In this document: positions 34,113 to 42,746 of the stretch, one piece after another
How positions within the stretch are numbered: the stretch's first letter is position 1
Layout of the letters: the number at the start of each line of letters is the position of its first letter
From: Myceligenerans pegani
GTDB taxonomy: Bacteria > Actinomycetota > Actinomycetes > Actinomycetales > Cellulomonadaceae
NCBI RefSeq assembly: GCF_014892515.1
Contig: NZ_JADBGR010000062.1
Span: 1-57,204, forward strand
Direction: 5' to 3'
DNA: 57,204 bases
The notes under the pieces: model-generated
Seen by the model: the letters and a program-made list of their open reading frames with translations, nothing else
Told to the model about the DNA's origin: nothing
Database searches by the model: none
Translations under genes and position numbers: made by a program

Positions 34113-34943
34113 GTGCTTCTCCTCCTCCCACCGTCCGAGGGCAAGACCCCCGCGCCCGACGACGCCGGCCCCGTCGACCTCACCGCACTCGCCCACCCCG
34201 GGCTGACGGCGCAGCGCCGGACCGTGCTCGACGCGCTCGCGGCCGTCTCCGCGCGTGACGACGCGACCGAGGTCCTCGGCGTCAGCCCGAACCTCGCCGG
34301 GGAGGTGGCGCGCAACGTGCACCTCAAGGACGCGCCCGCCGGGCCCGCCGCCGGCGTGTACACGGGCGTGCTGTACGGCGCGGCCGGGCTCGCCGCGCTC
34401 GCCGGCGGCGCCGCGGAACGCGCCGCCCGGACCGTGCGGATCTTCTCCGGCCTGTGGGGCGCCGTCGCGCCCGGCGACCGCATCCCCGCCTACCGCCTCT
34501 CCATGGGGGTGTCGCTGCCCGACGTCGGCCCGCTGGCCGCGGCGTGGAAGCCGGCCCTGGCCACGGAGCTGGGACCGCACGCCGCGGACGACGTCGTCGT
34601 CGACTGCCGGTCCGCGACCTATGCGGCCGCGTGGAAGCCCGCCACCGCCGGGCCCGGCGCCGCGGAGTGGCTCACGGTCCGTGTGGTCCGCGAGGTCGGC
34701 GGCAGGCGATCCGTGGTGTCGCACAACGCGAAGCACACCCGCGGCGTGCTGGCCGGGCACCTGCTGCGGCGGGCGGAGGAGCCGACGTCGGCCACCGAGG
34801 TGCTCGCCGCCGCCCGCGAGCTGGAGGGCCGGGTGATCCTCACGGAGGTCACCACGGGCAACACCCAGACCCTCGTCGAGACCACCCTCACCCCGCCGTC
34901 GCGTCCGAGTTCCCCGCAAACCCTGGAACTGGTCCTCCGCTGA
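34113..34943 (+). CDS. yaaA: YaaA-family peroxide stress protein
   Basis: The 276-residue protein belongs to the YaaA/DUF328 family. It starts with the hallmark LLLLPPSEGKTPAP and has VYTGVLYGAAG, IFSGLWGAVAPGDRIPAYRL and VSHNAKHTRGVLAGHLLR. In E. coli YaaA limits free intracellular iron and hydrogen-peroxide damage, and the fold binds DNA in vitro. The start is GTG 34113 within a probable leaderless transcript, which gives the usual family N-terminus. It is slightly longer than the E. coli protein because of an extended C-terminus (ending TPPSRPSSPQTLELVLR). It appears monocistronic, upstream of the Nif3 gene by 58 bp. Confidence 0.93.
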   Translation: MLLLLPPSEGKTPAPDDAGPVDLTALAHPGLTAQRRTVLDALAAVSARDDATEVLGVSPNLAGEVARNVHLKDAPAGPAAGVYTGVLYGAAGLAALAGGAAERAARTVRIFSGLWGAVAPGDRIPAYRLSMGVSLPDVGPLAAAWKPALATELGPHAADDVVVDCRSATYAAAWKPATAGPGAAEWLTVRVVREVGGRRSVVSHNAKHTRGVLAGHLLRRAEEPTSATEVLAAARELEGRVILTEVTTGNTQTLVETTLTPPSRPSSPQTLELVLR

Positions 34944-35001
34944 TCCGACGCCGGCCGACACCCAGCGGTCGCCCCGCCCCGCAGGAAGTAGGCTCACCGT
35001 C

Positions 35002-35934
35002 GTGAGTTCCGCATCCAGCCTGGCCGACGTCGTCCGCGTGCTCGACGGGCTGTACCCGCCCGGTACCGCCGAGGGGTGGGACGCCGTCGGGCTGGTCGCC
35101 GGGGATCCCGTCGCCGAGGTGCGGCGGGTGCTGTTCGCCGTCGACCCCGTGGCCGACGTCGTCGACGAGGCCCTCGAGTGGGGCGCCGACCTGCTCGTCA
35201 CCCACCACCCGCTGTTCCTGCGCGGCACGCACTCCGTGGCCGCCACCACGTTCAAGGGCTCCGTCGTGCACCGGCTGGTCACCTCCGGGTGCGCGCTGCA
35301 CGTCGCCCACACCAACGCCGACGCCGCGCCGCGCGGCGTCGCCGACGCGCTGGCCGACCGCGTCGGGATCGCGGAACGCCGCCCCCTCGTCGCGAAGGCG
35401 CGCGCCGCCACCCTGGCCAGGACCACGCCGGCCGGAGCCCCCGGGACCGACGACGCCGGAACCGCGGACGCCGAGATCGGGATCGGCCGCGTCGGCACGC
35501 TCACCGAACCCGTCACGCTGCGCGACTTCGCCCGGCGCGTCGCCGACGCCCTGCCCGCGACCGCCCAGGGCATCCGGTTCTCGGGCGACCCCGGGGCCAT
35601 GGTCCGCACGGCCGCCGTCGTCGGCGGATCCGGGGACTCGTTGTTCGACGACGTCCGCGCCGCCGACGCCGACGTGTACGTCACCTCCGACCTGCGCCAC
35701 CACCCCGCCTCCGAGCTGCGGGAACGCGCGCGCTTCGAGGCCTTCGCGACGGGGCGCCCGGAGGCGGGCGGCACGCCGTTCCTCGTCGACACCGCGCACT
35801 TCGCGAGCGAATGGCCCTGGCTCGCGTACGCGGCCGAGGACCTGGCCGCGGGACTCGCCTCCGGCGGCCTGCCCGGCGTGGAGACCCGGGTCAGCGACAT
35901 CGTGACCGACCCGTGGACCGGCGTCGCGCGGTAG
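35002..35934 (+). CDS. Nif3-like dinuclear metal centre protein
   Basis: The 310-residue protein matches the Nif3/YqfO family: GWDAVGLVAGDP near the start, LLVTHHPLFLRG for the metal ligands, ALHVAHTNADAA, and the C-terminal DLRHHPASELRERARF and LVDTAHFASEWPW. The His and Asp residues of these motifs bind two metal ions in a toroidal hexamer. The molecular function is not settled; GTP cyclohydrolase-like or hydrolase roles have been proposed. GTG 35002 follows TAGGCT by 7 nt, so the message may be leaderless. In many actinobacteria it precedes the zinc-ribbon protein and an RNase H/phosphatase, as it does here apart from the missing RNase H. Confidence 0.94.
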   Translation: MSSASSLADVVRVLDGLYPPGTAEGWDAVGLVAGDPVAEVRRVLFAVDPVADVVDEALEWGADLLVTHHPLFLRGTHSVAATTFKGSVVHRLVTSGCALHVAHTNADAAPRGVADALADRVGIAERRPLVAKARAATLARTTPAGAPGTDDAGTADAEIGIGRVGTLTEPVTLRDFARRVADALPATAQGIRFSGDPGAMVRTAAVVGGSGDSLFDDVRAADADVYVTSDLRHHPASELRERARFEAFATGRPEAGGTPFLVDTAHFASEWPWLAYAAEDLAAGLASGGLPGVETRVSDIVTDPWTGVAR

Positions 35935-36056
35935 CGTTGCCCAGAGGTCGCGCCGGGTAGCACCGCCGACGACGCCACGAGGCGCCCCGCCGGGACCGCG
36001 CCGCCGCACCCCCGAACGACCCGCGAACCAGCCCGCCCTGCGAGAGGACCCCAGCG

Positions 36057-36788
36057 GTGACCACTGCTCCCCCCGACGACCAGCGCAAGCTCCTGGAGGT
36101 TCAGGCACTGGACACCCGCCTCCAGCAGCTCGCCCACTCGAAGCGCAACCACCCGTCGCTGGCCCGTATCGCCGAGCTGGAGGGGCAGATCAAGGACCTG
36201 AACGGCTCGCTGGTCGAGTCCCGCACGGCGGTCGCCGACCTGAAGCGGGAGCTGACGAAGGCGGAGGCCGACGTCGAACAGGTGCGCGCTCGCGCCGCAC
36301 GCGACCGGCAGCGGCTCGAGTCCGGCTCCGTCGGGGCCAAGGACGCCGTCGCCCTCACCGACGAGATCGCCTCGCTCACCCGGCGTCAGGGTGCGCTCGA
36401 GGAGGTCGAGCTCGACGTCATGGAGCGCCTCGAGGCGCACGAGGAGGCGCTGACCAAGGTCACCGCCGCGTACGACGCGCTCGCCGCGGACCGCGACGCC
36501 GCCGGGGCCGAGCGCGACGCCGCCTGGGCCGAGATCGACGCGGAGGCCACGACGGTCACCGCCGAGCGGGACAAGCTGGCGGAGCAGGTCGACACCGGGC
36601 TGATCGCGATGTACGACCGCATCCGCGCCCATCAGGGCGGCCTCGGCGCCGCCGCGCTCCGCGAGGGACGCTGTGAGGGCTGCCGCCTGGAGCTCAACCC
36701 CGGGGACCTGGCCGCCGCGCGGTCCGCCGCCCCCGAGCAGGTCGTGACGTGCGAGGAGTGCGGCCGGATCCTCGTCCGGGACGCGTGA
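36057..36788 (+). CDS. coiled-coil protein with C-terminal C4 zinc ribbon (CT398/Rv2229c-like)
   Basis: The 243-residue protein is an antiparallel coiled coil (about residues 8-180, LLEVQALDTRLQQLAHSKRN to TTVTAERDKLAEQVD) followed by a zinc ribbon with CEGC and CEEC pairs (GRCEGCRLELNPGD, VVTCEECGRILVRD). This is the zf-RING_7/CT398 family, represented by Rv2229c in Mycobacterium tuberculosis. The coiled coil resembles that of chaperone and flagellar-secretion proteins; a nucleic-acid-linked role is suspected from the zinc ribbon. The GTG 36057 start has a GAGAGGA site. Its stop overlaps the ATG of the phosphatase gene by one nt (TGATG). Confidence 0.92.
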   Translation: MTTAPPDDQRKLLEVQALDTRLQQLAHSKRNHPSLARIAELEGQIKDLNGSLVESRTAVADLKRELTKAEADVEQVRARAARDRQRLESGSVGAKDAVALTDEIASLTRRQGALEEVELDVMERLEAHEEALTKVTAAYDALAADRDAAGAERDAAWAEIDAEATTVTAERDKLAEQVDTGLIAMYDRIRAHQGGLGAAALREGRCEGCRLELNPGDLAAARSAAPEQVVTCEECGRILVRDA

Positions 36789-37522
36789 TGGCGACGTCGG
36801 ACCCCACGGCGCACGCACCCGGCTACGACACCCACGTACGTCCCCCCGGCTCGGTGAGCCGGTTCGACGGCGCGCTGCCGCTCACCGCCGTGCTGGTGCG
36901 GCACGGGGTGACGTCCATGACCGAGAACGGCGCCTACTCCGGGTCCGACGTGCCCGGCCCGTCCCTCTCCACGCGGGGGAAGGGTCAGGCGGCGGAGGCG
37001 GCGGACGCCGTGTTCCGGATCGGCCGCGACCGTCGCGGGCTGTGGTCCGACGTGCCGCGGCCGTCGCTGGTGGTCGCCTCACCGATGGTCCGCGCCCGGG
37101 AGACGGCGGGCGCCGTCGGGCGCCGCCTCGGACTGCCGGTCTCCGTGGAGGACCAGTTCGCGGAGTGCCGGTTCGGCGACTGGGAGGGCCTCACGGCCGC
37201 GCAGATCGAGGCCGGCTGGCCCGGCGAGCTGCACCTGTGGCACAGCACCGGGACGTTCGTGCCGCCGCGCGGTGAGTCGTACGCGCAGGTGGGGGCGCGA
37301 GTGTGGGACGGGATGCAGGCGCTGGTCGACGGCGGCGTGGGGCGCACCGTGGTGATCGTGGGGCACGCGGCGCAGATCCGGACGGCCGTGGGACAGGCGA
37401 TGGGCGCACCGGCGTCGCACTGGTCACGCATCCGCATCCCGCCGGCGTCGCTGTCGGTGCTGCGGCTCTGGGCCGACGGGGCCAGCGAGATCACGGCGGT
37501 CGGGTTCCCGACGGACGCGTGA
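36788..37522 (+). CDS. histidine phosphatase (phosphoglycerate mutase) family protein
   Basis: The 244-residue protein has the histidine-phosphatase core: AVLVRHGVTSMTENGAYSG with the phosphorylated His in RHG, SPMVRARETAGAVGRRLGLP, ECRFGDWEGLTAAQIE with the acid residue, and VVIVGHAAQIRTAVGQAM with the second His. In related actinobacteria the protein at this position is a bifunctional RNase HI/acid phosphatase (Rv2228c type). Here the N-terminus is only about 30 residues and carries no RNase H domain, so this is a stand-alone phosphatase. The ATG overlaps the upstream stop, coupling the two genes. The substrate is not known. Confidence 0.93.
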   Translation: MATSDPTAHAPGYDTHVRPPGSVSRFDGALPLTAVLVRHGVTSMTENGAYSGSDVPGPSLSTRGKGQAAEAADAVFRIGRDRRGLWSDVPRPSLVVASPMVRARETAGAVGRRLGLPVSVEDQFAECRFGDWEGLTAAQIEAGWPGELHLWHSTGTFVPPRGESYAQVGARVWDGMQALVDGGVGRTVVIVGHAAQIRTAVGQAMGAPASHWSRIRIPPASLSVLRLWADGASEITAVGFPTDA

Positions 37523-37606
37523 GCGCCCTTGCCCGAACCCGCGGCACCGACGAGGGCTTCGGGTGGGTCGGTGGGGTCGAACCGTTTAGCGCCCTCGCTC
37601 CGATAA

Positions 37607-39049
<1,443 letters not shown>

Positions 39050-39090
39050 CCCACGGACGGTGCGGTCGGCCCGACGCGGAGCGGTCGGTT

Positions 39091-39139
39091 CGGTGTCGAT
39101 GCGGTCGGTTCCTCAGGGAGCCTGACCGCATCGACACCG
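39091..39139 (+). terminator. 16-bp-arm hairpin after the xylanase gene
   Basis: Arms 39091-39106 and 39124-39139 are perfect reverse complements around a 17-nt loop, 41 nt downstream of the xylanase stop. The word GCGGTCGG occurs at 39062, 39081 and 39101, and its complement CCGACCGC near 39162, so more than one foldback is possible. Termination is the main reading. Confidence 0.7.
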
Positions 39140-39194
39140 GGCCGGCCGCTCGGCATCCGGCCGACCGCATCAACCCGCGCGGCGGCGCGGACCG

Positions 39195-39200
39195 TAGGCT
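39195..39200 (+). promoter_or_regulatory. -10 box of leaderless luxS message
   Basis: TAGGCT lies 12 to 7 nt before GTG 39207 without a ribosome-binding site between. Confidence 0.6.
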
Positions 39201-39206
39201 GGTGCC

Positions 39207-39677
39207 GTGACCGAGCAGCCCCGTATGAACGTCGAGTCGTTCAACCTGGACCACCGCGTCGTCGCCGCGCCGTACGTGCGCCTGGCCGACCGCAAGGAAC
39301 TTCCCGCCGGAGACGTCGTCGTCAAGTACGACGTCCGGTTCGCCCAGCCCAACGTCGCCCACCTGGAGATGCCGGTGGTGCACTCGCTGGAGCACCTGTT
39401 CGCGGAGAAGTCGCGCAACCACACGGACCGGGTCCTGGACTTCTCCCCCATGGGCTGCCAGACGGGCTTCTACCTGATGCTCGCCGGCGAGCCCGCCGAG
39501 GAGGAGGTCCTCGACCTGGTCGAGGCGACCCTCAGCGACATCACGGAGGCGACCGAGGTGCCCGCCGCCAACGAGGTGCAGTGCGGCTGGGGCGCGAACC
39601 ACACCCTGGCCGGCGCCCAGGACGCGGCCCGCGCGTTCCTCGCCGAGCGCGCGCAGTGGACCCGGGTCTACGCGTGA
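39207..39677 (+). CDS. luxS: S-ribosylhomocysteine lyase (AI-2 synthase)
   Basis: The 156-residue protein is Lux[21 protein letters not shown] at the start, the metal site HSLEH, the catalytic Cys in [12 protein letters not shown], and the third ligand in [10 protein letters not shown]. It splits S-ribosylhomocysteine into homocysteine and DPD, the precursor of AI-2. It acts in the cytoplasm in the activated methyl cycle directly after the nucleosidase encoded next door. GTG 39207 is used, probably leaderless. The stop overlaps the following GTG (GTGA), so LuxS and the nucleosidase are translationally coupled. Confidence 0.97.
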   Translation: MTEQPRMNVESFNLDHRVVAAPYVRLADRKELPAGDVVVKYDVRFAQPNVAHLEMPVVHSLEHLFAEKSRNHTDRVLDFSPMGCQTGFYLMLAGEPAEEEVLDLVEATLSDITEATEVPAANEVQCGWGANHTLAGAQDAARAFLAERAQWTRVYA

Positions 39678-40555
39678 CGGCCGCTCCCGAGGGCGGCGCC
39701 GTCGACGCCGTCGTGATCGTCGCCATGCCCGACGAGGCCGCCCCGTTCCTCGATCTCGCCGGCGTCCCGCGCGCCGATGCCGCGGCATCGGGCATCACGC
39801 CCGACGACGGCACGGGCACCGGCACGGCCTCCGGCGACGTCCGTCGACCGTCGAGTGCGCCGGCCGACGACGACGGCGCACGCCCCGTCAGCACGATGTC
39901 CGACGCCTCCGGGCTCGGCATGTCCGGCGGCGCGCTCCCACCCGGGGCGCGGATGGTCGGCGCAGCCGAGCACCGGGTCCTCACGCTGGGCGGGCGCCGC
40001 ATCGCGCTGGTGCGCAGCGGCATCGGGTTCGTGAACGCCTCGGACGCCGCGGTCGGTGCGCTCCTGACCTACGGCATCGTCCCGGTCGTCAGCGCCGGGA
40101 GCGCGGGCGGCCTCGCGCGGTCGGTCGAGGTCGGCGACGTCGTCGTCGGGCGGACGTACGTGAACACCGGCGCGGACGCCACGGCGTTCGGGTACCGGCT
40201 CGGGCAGCTCCCCGGGATGCCGGCCGTCTACGCGGCCGACCACGGTCTGCTCGAGGCCACCGAGAACGCCGTCGGGCACGAGCAGAACCTCGTCGCCGGG
40301 ACCATCGGCTCGTCCGAGAAGTTCGTCACCGCGGAGCCCGCGCGCGCCCTGCGGGAGACGTTCGACCAGGTGCTGGCCGTGGACATGGAGTCGGCCGCGA
40401 TCGCGCAGGCGTGCCACAACCACGGCGCGCCGTTCGTATCCATCCGGGCCGTGTCCGATCTCTGCGCCCCGGACGGCACCGAGTTCCTCACCCACGTCGA
40501 CGACGCCGCGCTCCGCTCGGCCCGGGTGGTCGAGGCGACCCTCACACGCCTCTGA
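39674..40555 (+). CDS. mtnN: 5'-methylthioadenosine/S-adenosylhomocysteine nucleosidase
   Basis: The 293-residue protein has the MTAN core: [68 protein letters not shown] with the purine-binding Glu and Asp, and [10 protein letters not shown]. It removes adenine from MTA and SAH and hands S-ribosylhomocysteine to LuxS. It is about 60 residues longer than typical MTAN because of a Gly/Ser/Asp-rich insert (about 30-85) between the first two strands; the insert has low-complexity composition and may be disordered. GTG 39674 overlaps the luxS stop by 4 nt; no other credible start exists, since the frame upstream is antisense-like. Confidence 0.93.
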   Translation: MTAAPEGGAVDAVVIVAMPDEAAPFLDLAGVPRADAAASGITPDDGTGTGTASGDVRRPSSAPADDDGARPVSTMSDASGLGMSGGALPPGARMVGAAEHRVLTLGGRRIALVRSGIGFVNASDAAVGALLTYGIVPVVSAGSAGGLARSVEVGDVVVGRTYVNTGADATAFGYRLGQLPGMPAVYAADHGLLEATENAVGHEQNLVAGTIGSSEKFVTAEPARALRETFDQVLAVDMESAAIAQACHNHGAPFVSIRAVSDLCAPDGTEFLTHVDDAALRSARVVEATLTRL

Positions 40556-40687
40556 GCCGCCCGCGACCGACCCCAACGCCTGCTACGTCGCGACCTTCGA
40601 GGCCCGCTGACGTGCCCTCCGCGCGGGGCGGCCGCCGCGCTGACCGGCCGCCCGCTGGCGTGCTGTCCGCGCCGGCGGCCACGCCGC

Positions 40688-42607
40688 TCAGTCCTTGGCG
40701 TCGGCGTAGCTGTCCACGATCGCGACGCTGAGCGGGAAGGTGACCGGGAAGTCGCCGAACAGGAGGCTGCCCGCCTCGTCCGCGGCGGCCCGGACCTCGT
40801 GCGCCACGGCTTCGGCAAGGACGACGGGGGTATGCACCACGACCTCGTCGTGCAGGAAGAACACGAGGTGCGGCCGACGCGCGAAGGGCTCGGGGGCGCC
40901 CCCGGAGTCCGGTACGTCCGGCACCTCGCCGAGTGCCCACAGGCGCCGGCGGAGCGACGCGATCCAGCACAGCGCCCACTCGGCGGCGGTGCCCTGCACC
41001 ACGAAGTTCCGGGTGAAGCGGCCCCAGGCGCGGGTCTGCGAACGGGCGCGACGCCCGGCCTCGGCGCTGTCCTCGGGTTCGGCGGCGAAGGCGCGAGCCT
41101 GGGCGTCGGCCCATGCGCTGCCCGGCGGCGGCGAGCTGCGCCCGAGCCGGGTGGTCACGACCTCGCCCCGCTCCCCCGCCCGGGCGGCGCGCTCGACCAG
41201 GTCGATCGCCCTCGGGAACGCCTTCGCCAGCCGGGGCATCACCTGGGCAGAAGCGCCCGTCGTACCGCCGTACATCGCCCCGAGCATGCCGAGCTTGGCC
41301 TCCTGGCGGGTCTCGACGACGCCGGCCGCCACCATCCCCGCGTACATGTCGACGACCTCGGCTGCCCCGCCGCCACCTCCACCACGAGCGTCATCGCTCC
41401 GACCACCCGCGCCGTGCCCCATGCCGCCGACCCCTCCGCCGCCCGCGCCGTCCCCGGATCCACCCGCACCACGGCCGCCCGCTCCGCCCGGGCCCTGACC
41501 CGCCGCAGCCATCCGTTCGTCCTGCGCCAGACCGGCCAGCACGCGCGGCTCGAGCTGAGCCGCGTCGGCGACGACGAACGTCCACCCCGGGTCGGCCACC
41601 ACCGCGCGCCGCACGCTGTGCGGGAGCTGCAGCGCGCCTCCGCCCGTGCTCGCCCAGCGGCCCGTGACGACGCCGCCCACCACGTACTCCATGCGGAACC
41701 GGCCGTCCGGCGCCCAGGTGTCGAGCCAGGTCCAGCCGTTCGCCGTGTACAGGCGGTACAGCGACTTGTACTCCAGGAGCGGGGCGATCACGGGATGGTC
41801 GAGCTTCTCCAGCTCCCACTTGCGCAGGCTGCGCGCGGCCACGCCCGCGTACTCCATGGCGCGCAGCAGGTCCGGGTGCGAGTCGGGATTGAGCGTGGGC
41901 GGCGCGTCGAGTGCCTCGCGGATTCGCTCCACCAGCGCCTCGAGCTTCGCCGGCCGCGCGCCGGACCGGGGGCGCGGGCCGAGCGCCTCGGTGAGGATCG
42001 CGTCGTGCACGTCGGCGCGCCACGGCAGGCCGGTGTGGTGCATCTCGGCGGCGGCCAGCGCGCCCGCCGACTCGGCGGCGATCAGCAGGCGCAGCCGACC
42101 GGGATCGGTGCTCGCCGCGATCGCGTCGAGCTGCGCCGCCAACTCGGCAACGGGGTCCAGCCCGCCGTCCGTGTCCGACGACGGTCGTGCGGTGCCCGCG
42201 AGGTCGCCTCCCCGGCCGAGGAGATCACCCGTCCCGCGCGCGGGACCGCCTGGCTCCCCACCCAGTGCGTCGAGGTCGAAGAGGGCGGCCGGCGCGGCGT
42301 CGTCGGACACGCCCCCGGCATGCGGCGGCGGTGTCGGCGGCAGGCCGTCCCACGGCCCCCGGGGCGCGGCGGCCAGCTCGGTGTCCGCCGCGAACGCCGA
42401 GGAGCGCAGGATCGCGTGCGCGAGCCGCAGGTCGTGGGCGCGCTCGACCCGGACGCCGTCGGCCAGCAGGCTCGGGTACCAGCGGTTCGTGTCGTCCCAG
42501 GTCCAGCGTGGTGGCGCGGAGGGGACGCCGTCGTCGTCCACCACCTCCCCGGGCTCGGGCAGCCGAGCGACGGCGGCTCGCGGCCCACCCACCCGCGACA
42601 GAATCAT
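40688..42607 (-). CDS. family A DNA polymerase (bifunctional 3'-5' exonuclease/polymerase type)
   Basis: The 639-residue protein has the polymerase domain of family A: motif A reads FVVADAAQLEPRVLAGLAQD, the O-helix region RQEAKLGMLGAMYG, and motif C FFLHDEVVVHTP with the catalytic Asp. The thumb region (PPTLNPDSHPDLLRAMEYAG, LEYKSLYRLYTANGW) is present. The N-terminal third holds a poorly conserved exonuclease-like part. It is shorter than DNA polymerase I and lacks a 5'-nuclease domain, matching the actinobacterial second PolA-like protein. A Gly-rich insert of about 45 residues (GQGPGGAGG to GGGGGGAAEV) sits between motifs A and B. ATG 42607 has a GGGGGG site. It is convergent with mtnN. 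Confidence 0.9.
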   Translation of the reverse strand: MILSRVGGPRAAVARLPEPGEVVDDDGVPSAPPRWTWDDTNRWYPSLLADGVRVERAHDLRLAHAILRSSAFAADTELAAAPRGPWDGLPPTPPPHAGGVSDDAAPAALFDLDALGGEPGGPARGTGDLLGRGGDLAGTARPSSDTDGGLDPVAELAAQLDAIAASTDPGRLRLLIAAESAGALAAAEMHHTGLPWRADVHDAILTEALGPRPRSGARPAKLEALVERIREALDAPPTLNPDSHPDLLRAMEYAGVAARSLRKWELEKLDHPVIAPLLEYKSLYRLYTANGWTWLDTWAPDGRFRMEYVVGGVVTGRWASTGGGALQLPHSVRRAVVADPGWTFVVADAAQLEPRVLAGLAQDERMAAAGQGPGGAGGRGAGGSGDGAGGGGVGGMGHGAGGRSDDARGGGGGGAAEVVDMYAGMVAAGVVETRQEAKLGMLGAMYGGTTGASAQVMPRLAKAFPRAIDLVERAARAGERGEVVTTRLGRSSPPPGSAWADAQARAFAAEPEDSAEAGRRARSQTRAWGRFTRNFVVQGTAAEWALCWIASLRRRLWALGEVPDVPDSGGAPEPFARRPHLVFFLHDEVVVHTPVVLAEAVAHEVRAAADEAGSLLFGDFPVTFPLSVAIVDSYADAKD

Positions 42608-42678
42608 GCGCACCCCCCAGATTCTGCCCGGACACACTGACATCGGCCCGGCCCACCGCCACCCCGCCCACAACGCGA

Positions 42679-42715
42679 ACGGCGGGGGCGGCGCCTCACG
42701 CACCGCCCCCGCCGT
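42679..42715 (-). terminator. 13-bp-arm GC hairpin after aceE
   Basis: Arms ACGGCGGGGGCGG (42679-42691) and CCGCCCCCGCCGT (42703-42715) pair perfectly around 11 nt. The hairpin begins 31 nt downstream of the aceE stop on the minus strand, before the DNA polymerase start. Confidence 0.7.
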
Positions 42716-42746
42716 CACCCGCGGACTCAGCCCGCTGTCACCCGAC

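Noticed and set aside
33408-36818. A 1136-codon minus-strand frame opposite yaaA, the Nif3 gene and the zinc-ribbon gene
   Set aside because: The plus-strand genes have clear family motifs and starts; the minus frame has biased composition and no recognisable domain.
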